Part shown: piece by piece, positions 57,986 to 64,000 of the stretch | Numbering within the stretch: the first letter of the stretch is position 1 | How the letters are laid out: every line of letters starts with the position of its first letter | DNA from: Candolleomyces eurysporus | Lineage: Eukaryota; Basidiomycota; Agaricomycetes; Agaricales; Psathyrellaceae | Assembly (NCBI GenBank): GCA_027579435.1 | Contig: JANBPK010001483.1 | Span: forward strand, 21,262-85,261 | Reading direction: 5' to 3' | DNA length: 64,000 nucleotides | The notes under the pieces: generated by a model | What the model saw: only the letters and a program-made list of their open reading frames with translations | Told to the model about the DNA's origin: nothing | Databases searched by the model: none | Program-made: the position numbers and the translations under genes

Positions 57986-58749
57986 TCACTGACCATTCCC
58001 CGTCGTCGTCGAACTCGGCTTTGGATTTGGACTGCGACCTTCAAACCCTCTCGAAGCGAACGGCGAGTCGCTGTTTGGTCCTCTTGGTTCTCTCACCAAC
58101 TTCACTTGAGGCTGAGACGTATTTGGGGGCTTTGGGGTGGTGACGTTTGAGCTTGAGCCGGCTGGACTCTCGCTCCCAAAGATACGTTCGCGTGCGGCAT
58201 TGTATCTGGCTTCACGTTCTCGAAGGGAGTCTTGAGCAGAGGCATTGTCTGTTGACGGCGTTGACTGGAGAGCCGAGGGGGAAGTGGCCGTTGGCCGTTT
58301 GAGAATCTTCATCTTAGGCTGCTGGTCGAAGACTCCTTGAGGAGGGATGCTCGCAGATGCCGTTGTGCTTGTCGTGTTGCGGGATAGTATAACACTGGGC
58401 ATGACGTGTTGGACTTTGGTATTCCTATGCAACAGAGATTCAGGCGAGGAACGAGGAGGTTTAGATTGGATTATACTGACGCATCTTCCCAGATCTGTTT
58501 GTTCTTTTCTACAGTTGGAGCTTCATCTTCCGAATCATCTTCATCGTCATCCCAATCGTCCTTTACCGGGGCTTTCACTATGCGTGTAGCTGTCTGCCTT
58601 GCATTGGGTGAGGCTATCTGGCAATTGCCTGACATCGTCAGTTGCAGGAATTCGTTATGTCTGGATAGATGAGTACGAACAGTTGTACTACCGAGGTTCG
58701 GCGCGTCGTCATCGCCCCAAGATCCAGCTGCTGTCCCCGTCGATGCCAT
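57986..58749 (-). CDS. SUZ/SUZ-C domain protein, SZRD1-like
   Basis: Three exons (58749-58692, 58613-58481, 58424-57986) give 209 residues. The start MASTGTAAGSWGDDDAP is followed by an acidic stretch (DDWDDDEDDSEDE). A SUZ-type segment comes next, with PKMKILKRP and LREREARYNAARERIFG, and then the SUZ-C-like end VKLVREPRGPNSDSPFASRG. SUZ domains bind RNA and the human homolog SZRD1 is a small cytoplasmic/nuclear RNA-associated protein. The function in fungi is little known. The gene is divergent from the dipeptidase gene with about 230 bp between them. Confidence 0.83.
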
Positions 58750-58977
58750 ATTGCCGTTACAGTCGCTGAATGGGTATCTGGGGATGAAGGGTAAGTTGAA
58801 GGCGGATGTACAAAAGAAGTTCTCTCGGTCGTTCGGGCAATTATCTCATCTTATCTTATCTTGGCCCTATCCTCCCGTTCGCATGACATCGCCCTTCTAA
58901 GCAACTTTAAGCTTTAATATAGCACATGTAACGATCTCCTAAACGGATCTTGAACAGCATCTTTACTACTGACCACC
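58750..58977. promoter_or_regulatory. divergent promoter, SZRD1-like / DUG1
   Basis: 228 bp between two start codons on opposite strands. A tandem atcttatctt run at about 58850-58862 is the only visible feature. Confidence 0.5.
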
Positions 58978-60841
58978 ATGGCAGCACCAGCGGAATTCCT
59001 TCAATACATTGACGCCAACGCAGATGCCTTTATCCAGCGTCTCGCAGATGCCGTCGCGATCCCTTCGTACGTCTTCTCATAGTCCTTGATCACAAAGCCA
59101 AGTAACAGTAACACGGCAAATTTGGAACAGTATCAGCGGCGATGCAAAGCGTCGCGGAGATGTCGTTCGAATGGCCCACTGGCTCAACGACCAGCTCAAA
59201 GCCCTCGGAGTCGACACCAAGCTCGTTGATCTGGGAAAGCAGGTCCTGGACGGACAGGAACTCGACCTCCCACCTGCGATCTTGGGTACTCTGGGTCAAG
59301 ATCCTGCGAAGAAGACCGTCCTCATCTATGGCCACTTTGACGTTCAGCCAGTGAGTGGATTCACGCAATCATTCGTGCGATGGCGTTTTTGACTGATACG
59401 GATGCTCGGTAGGCGAACAAGTCTGACGGATGGAACACCGATCCGTTCACATTGGTAGTCAACAAGGAGAATGGACAGCTTATCGGACGAGGCTCCTCAG
59501 ACGACAAGGGACCCATTCTCGGTTGGCTCAACGTCTTGCAGTACCATCACGAGAAGGGAATCCCTCTGCCTGTCAACCTCAAGTTCTGCTTTGAAGGAAT
59601 GGAAGAGTCGGGGAGCGAAGGCTTGGACGAGCTTGTCCAGAACGAGGCCAAACCTGGAGGATACTTCCATGGTGTCGACTGTGCTTGCATCGTGCGTATC
59701 ACACCCAGTCTAACATTGCCAGGGCTCGAAGCTCATTCTATTTCATAGTCGGATAACTATTGGTTGAACACCAGAACACCTGTTTTGACATACGGTCTTC
59801 GTGGCTTGACCTACTTCAAAGTCACCGTTTCCGGTCCAGCTCGCGATCTCCACTCTGGTGTCTTCGGAAGGACTGTCCACGAACCTATGACCGACCTCGT
59901 CCACTTGCTGGGAAGACTCGTCGACACTCAAGGCAATATCCTGGTCCCTGGGGTGGAAGAAATGGTTGCACCGGCTGATGAGCAAGAAAAGTACGTATAC
60001 GTAGTTTTCTTGGTCTAGAATCCTCGGCTGCCAGTGCTAATTCGTCTCCGTCGCGGTCTATAGAGCAATTTATCAGAAGCTAGATTACAGCACAACCGAC
60101 ATTGAGGAGGCTGCGGGAAATACCATCGCCCTAACTTCGGACAAGGTTGACTTGTTGATGGGCCGAATGCGTAACCCGAGTCTGTCTCTCCATGGGATTG
60201 AAGGTGCATTTAGCGAGCCCGGTGCAAAGACCGTTATTCCAGCGAAGGTGTCTGGCAAATTCAGCATCCGGTAGGCCGATAAGTATCGGTTTTTGCGGGA
60301 AACATCTGCTGAAGAATCTTTTGCATAGATTGGTACCCCCCCCAGACTCCCGAAGCCGTCGACCCCTTGGTTATCGCGTACCTCAAGTCAGAGTATGCGA
60401 AGCTGAACAGCAAGAACACGCTGACTATCGAGAACCTGCATGGAGGCAAGCCATGGGTTGCTGACCACACGCACTGGAACTTTGAGGCAGCCAAGAAGGC
60501 TACCAAGGCGGTCTACAAGCAGGACCCAGACCTGACGAGAGAAGGAGGGTCCATCCCTGTGACGCTGACCTTCGCCGAATCCCTGGGTGTCAACGTGCTG
60601 CTTTTGCCGATGGGTAGAGGTGATGATGGAGCCCAGTGAGTGCACCGTTATTGTGAACCCTGAGGGTCGATTAACATTCGTGTTTTAGTTCGACAAACGA
60701 GAAATTGGACAGATCCAATTTCATTGAAGGGGTGAGTTGCCCGTCGTGGATTCAGTGCCTGACCGTTCCTGATGAGTTTCATAGAGCAAGCTGCTAGGGA
60801 GCTACCTGTACGAGTTGGCAGCCCTGACGAAGAACCAGTAA
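58978..60841 (+). CDS. DUG1: cytosolic Cys-Gly metallodipeptidase (M20 family)
   Basis: Eight exons (58978-59066, 59131-59350, 59413-59691, 59749-59990, 60064-60270, 60329-60635, 60689-60731, 60785-60841) give about 480 residues, the length of yeast Dug1. M20 landmarks are all visible: YGHFDVQP with the first metal-binding His and Asp, GRGSSDDKGP with the bridging Asp, FEGMEESGSEG with the catalytic and metal-binding Glu, and GPARDLHSGVFG in the dimerisation/lid part. Known relatives cleave Cys-Gly and other dipeptides in glutathione turnover. In exon 6 the run of eight C (60336-60343) is one too long; with seven the protein reads LVPPQTPEAVDPLVI, as in the family. Confidence 0.94.
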
Positions 60842-61413
60842 ATGAGAGAGAGATAGCTAGCTTTTTTACCCTGTACTAGTATATACGGACCCGAACACAT
60901 GCATGCACACCATACACGAGAGAGGGGCGAGGCGCCGGGATCAGTTCTAGCCAAAGATTAGCGACGGCTTGGCGTGCGGCAGACAGCTCCACAGCGGGCC
61001 CCTTGTTCAGTTCAGAGTCGGGCCATTTCTCTGAATTTGCACAAACCATATTCCAAAACATACCATACAAGAGAAAAAAATTGACAAACCATTCCTGCTG
61101 TAAACGCGCTCCCAATTAGGTGTGAAGCCTTCCAGCGGGAAGGAGCGAAAAAAATGGGAGATAAAATCCCGATTGACATATGTAATGTACCAATTTCGGT
61201 TGTGATCAACCAAATTGTTCGGCCATTCGCGCTACTTGAGCCCCAAAATTGATAAATTTATAAGGTGCGGTTCGATATTTTCTGAACCTTAGACCTTGAC
61301 CACCCTCTTGTCGCACGTTCCTGTCGACCAACTCCCCTCTCCTCTAACGGCCTCTGCTCACCGTCCTCGCCAGTGCCCTCTGCGAGCTTCACGACCACGA
61401 CCTATAGATTATA
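60842..61413. other. spacer between DUG1 and UGDH
   Basis: About 570 nt. The last 170 nt before the UGDH start are C/T-rich, as in many strong fungal promoters. No gene seen. Confidence 0.45.
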
Positions 61414-63303
61414 ATGGACCCCGTTAAAGTGACCAAGATTTGCTGCAGTGAGTACACGCTTCTCGTCTCTCTTGTAATCACCAAGAACGTTTCTGACGCG
61501 TCGACGACGTTCTAGTTGGTGCCGGATATGTAGGCAAGTCGTGATCATCCCCGGCGGACTCGTGGGCGCGTTGCTAACCCACCCCCTCCCTCGATTTCAT
61601 TTGCAACGTCACATAAAAAANCAGGCGGTCCGACATGCGCTGTCATCGCCCTCAAGTGCCCGCACATCATTGTCACCATTGTCGACCTGAACCAGGCCCG
61701 TGTCGATGCATGGAACAGCCCTGATTTCAAGTTGCCCATCTACGAGCCCGGACTGGAGGAGGTCGTCCGCGAGGCTCGTGGCCGCAACTTGTTCTTCTCC
61801 ACCGACGTGGATAAGGGCATTGAAGAGGCCGACCTGATCTTTGTCAGTGTCAACACCCCTACGAAGAAGAGCGGTGTTGGTGCAGGCTTCGCCGCTGATC
61901 TCAAGTGAGTAATAACATACTTTATCCATGTGCATTCGGCGCTGTTCCCACCAACAGCGACGGGCGGACTCTTTCATTCTTTTTCTATTCAACCGTGATA
62001 CAGAATCAATCTGACCTGTTTACTTTTTTCCATCACAGTTACGTCGAACTGGCAACCCGCAGAATCGCCCAGGTCGCTAGAACCTCCAAGATTGTCGTCG
62101 AGAAGTCGACCGTGCCATGCCGAACGGCGGAGTCGATGCGAACTATTCTCGAGGCCAACTCGAAGCCCGGATGCCGCTTTGATATTCTCTCCAACCCCGA
62201 ATTCCTTGCCGAAGGGACCGCCATCACTGACCTCTTCAAGCCCGACCGTGTGCTCATTGGGTCCCTGCAGACCCCTGAGGGACTTTCAGCATGTCAATCG
62301 CTCGCTGATGTCTATGCCAACTGGGTGCCGTAAGTCGTCCCTCGTCGTATCCGTCCATTGATAACAATTTGTTGACATTTCATTTCATTGGTTTTGCAGT
62401 AAGGATCGTATTCTGACCGTCGGTCTCTGGTCCTCCGAGCTTTCCAAGCTCGCCGCCAACGCCATGCTCGCGCAGCGCATCTCCTCTATCAACGCCTTGT
62501 CCGCTATTTGCGAGGCTACTGGAGCCAACATTGACGAAGTAGCGCATGCTATCGGGTATGATACCCGTATTGGGCCCAAGTTCCTCAAGGCCTCCGTCGG
62601 CTTTGGAGGCTCGTGCTTCCAGAAGGATATCCTCAACCTTGTGTATTTGAGCGAGAGCTTGCACCTTCCCGAGGTTGCTGCCTACTGGAGACAGGTTGTT
62701 GAGATGAACGAGCACCAGAAGAGGAGGTTCTCGAAGCGAGTTGTGGATACCATGTTCAACACCATCACTGGCAAGGTTCGTCCCATCGCCCCGCTAGAGC
62801 AAAAATGAACGAAGCTAATGGTTTCTTGTCTATTTAGCGCATTGCCGTGCTCGGTTTCGCGTTCAAGGCTGATACCGGTGACACTCGCGAGTCTGCTGCT
62901 ATCACTCTCATTCGGGACTTCCAGTCTGAGAAGGCCTACGTGAACATTTACGATCCCCAGGTCCCTCACGACCAGATCTGGACCGACCTGGCTGAAGCCA
63001 GCCCTCTCGTTCCTGTTGAGACGAGTGAGTCCCTATCATTGCCTTGCATGCTGACAGCTCTCTGATGCATGCTCGTTTCCAGTCCAAAAGCAGGTCCGCA
63101 TCTGCTCATCGGCAATGGAGGCTTGCCAAGACGCAGAGGCAGTCGTTATTGCGACTGAGTGGAAGGAGTTCAACGACATTGACTGGGAGCAAGTCTACAG
63201 CCGCATGAACAAGCCCGCGTTCATCTTTGATGGACGACTTCTCGTCGATGCTGAAAAGCTCAGGAAGATTGGGTTCGCGGTCACCACCATCGGAAGGCCT
63301 TGA
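61414..63303 (+). CDS. UGD1: UDP-glucose 6-dehydrogenase
   Basis: Seven exons (61414-61447, 61516-61533, 61625-61904, 62039-62329, 62400-62775, 62838-63024, 63083-63303) join in phase to 468 residues. It oxidises UDP-glucose to UDP-glucuronate with two NAD+, feeding xylose and glucuronate units of wall and capsule-type polysaccharides. Visible are the Rossmann motif GAGYVGGPTCA at the start, [10 protein letters not shown], the [10 protein letters not shown] loop, [18 protein letters not shown], the catalytic Cys in [11 protein letters not shown] (about residue 280) and the C-terminal [14 protein letters not shown]. Exon 2 has only 18 bases and is followed by a GC-AG intron: the donor reads TAG/gcaagt. 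An N at 61621 lies four bases before the next exon and does not affect coding. Confidence 0.96.
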
Positions 63304-63861
63304 ACGCTCAGGTGTCCCCCCCATCTTCTCCTAGATTCTGTTGTACTCCTCCCTACCATCTATCACCCTAATTTGCCCGCCACCCTCTACAAAGAGTGGC
63401 TGGCATGGACTGACTGAAAAGATTTTTCCACGTGGACGGACCTTGATTTCTGAATAATTTTCTCCTTTCGATACCCCTCGATCTCGCTACTAGCTTTGAC
63501 GGAGTGGTTGGTGTTGTACATGTGATATATAATGCGTACATACTTAGATAGATTACCGTATACGTAGTTGTGAGATTAGACAAATTCAAATTTCCTCTTG
63601 CTTGATCAAAGCTCGGCGCTCAGCCTCTTCTGGATTTTGAGTTCTAAGTATGTCTATTGGTGTTGCGAGGAAAACGCGTCTCGGAGCGCGTCGCGTCGTG
63701 GTCGTGAAGCCGTCACGTGCGCAAAGGGATTAAATTGGGTTCAATTCAATTCAATGGTGGGGCCGACCATCTGAGGCCTGAGGTGTTATTCGATACTTTA
63801 AAAACGTAGAAAAAAAAGAGAACATTGACATCGAAATAAGCGTCAGTATGTGTGTAGTTAG
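63304..63861. other. 3' flanks, nothing recognised
   Basis: About 560 nt between two convergent genes (UGDH and the partial membrane protein). No exon seen. Confidence 0.45.
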
Positions 63862-64000
63862 TCAATCCAATCGACACCTCCCCCTCATCCACCTCACGAC
63901 AAACCCAACACCCAACGCTCCCCCAAAGGTAGTGAGCAAGATAGCCCACATCACGATGACATAGGGCTCCTCCGATCCTCCTGCTGCTGCTGCTCCTCCT
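63862..64000 (-). CDS. C-terminal end of a membrane protein, partial
   Basis: An open frame enters from the right edge of the window and stops at 63862. It encodes a Gly/Ala-rich linker, then SEEPYVIVMW and a strongly hydrophobic segment AILLTTFGGALGVGFVV, followed by a short basic tail RWMRGRCRLD. This is the shape of a single C-terminal membrane anchor with a cytosolic tail. The rest of the gene is outside the window, so the family cannot be named. Confidence 0.6.
   Translation of the reverse strand, partial: GGAAAAGGSEEPYVIVMWAILLTTFGGALGVGFVVRWMRGRCRLD

Noticed and set aside
1..64000. CRISPR array, bacterial operon or prophage.
   Set aside because: Introns, gene families and spacing are eukaryotic, and no array of short identical repeats with unique spacers is present.

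Overview
The window reads as a piece of nuclear chromosome from a mushroom-forming basidiomycete (Agaricomycetes). Genes are cut by many short introns, mostly about 48-75 nt with GT-AG ends, and several begin with very small first exons. The house-keeping proteins are fungal in form: a trifunctional FOL1, a DUG1 dipeptidase, a UDP-glucose dehydrogenase and an S30 ribosomal protein without a ubiquitin fusion. The accessory genes are typical of Agaricomycetes: NACHT-TPR receptors, F-box/LRR proteins, aminoglycoside-phosphotransferase-like kinases and a con-6 homolog. All exon boundaries given here were placed by eye from splice signals, reading phase and comparison of paralogs inside the window.

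Layout. 1-8.9 kb is a conserved block on the minus strand: an acidic nuclear-type protein, a type II membrane glycosyltransferase, cytosolic seryl-tRNA synthetase and a short-chain dehydrogenase with a peroxisomal-type C-terminus. 8.9-31.7 kb is a gene-poor, duplication-rich accessory block. It holds three full ArsB/citrate-transporter-like membrane proteins, a fourth broken one, two NACHT-TPR STAND NTPases and an unrecognised multi-exon gene (called X here). 32.0-38 kb has a kinase-like gene, a broken-looking F-box gene, con-6 and a conserved unknown. 38-40.1 kb is mostly non-coding with diverged tandem repeats. 40.2-48.5 kb is conserved again: a polytopic membrane protein, RPS30, FOL1, a gamma-butyrobetaine-type dioxygenase and a peroxisomal MaoC dehydratase. 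48.6-56.5 kb is a second accessory island with a transporter, a wreck of X and a third NACHT-TPR gene. 56.6-64 kb returns to conserved genes: an unknown basic protein, an SZRD1-like protein, DUG1, UGDH and the C-terminus of a membrane protein.

Main observation. Read along the minus strand, the accessory genes follow a repeating order NLR - X - transporter. The full unit is seen at 56.1-49.8 kb, and overlapping or reduced units run from 31.7 to 13.9 kb (X, transporter, NLR, broken transporter, NLR, transporter). An additional transporter copy at 11.8-13.5 kb lies tail to tail with the last one. A STAND receptor and a polytopic ion transporter that duplicate together could be a paired receptor/effector or allorecognition locus. 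That function is inference; the repeated gene order is visible in the sequence.

Quality note. Ambiguous bases (N) and homopolymer runs coincide with most apparent frameshifts (seryl-tRNA synthetase, SDR, DUG1, two NLRs, F-box, the 57 kb gene). In most cases removing the N or one base of the run restores a family-typical protein, so these look like sequencing or assembly artefacts more than real mutations.
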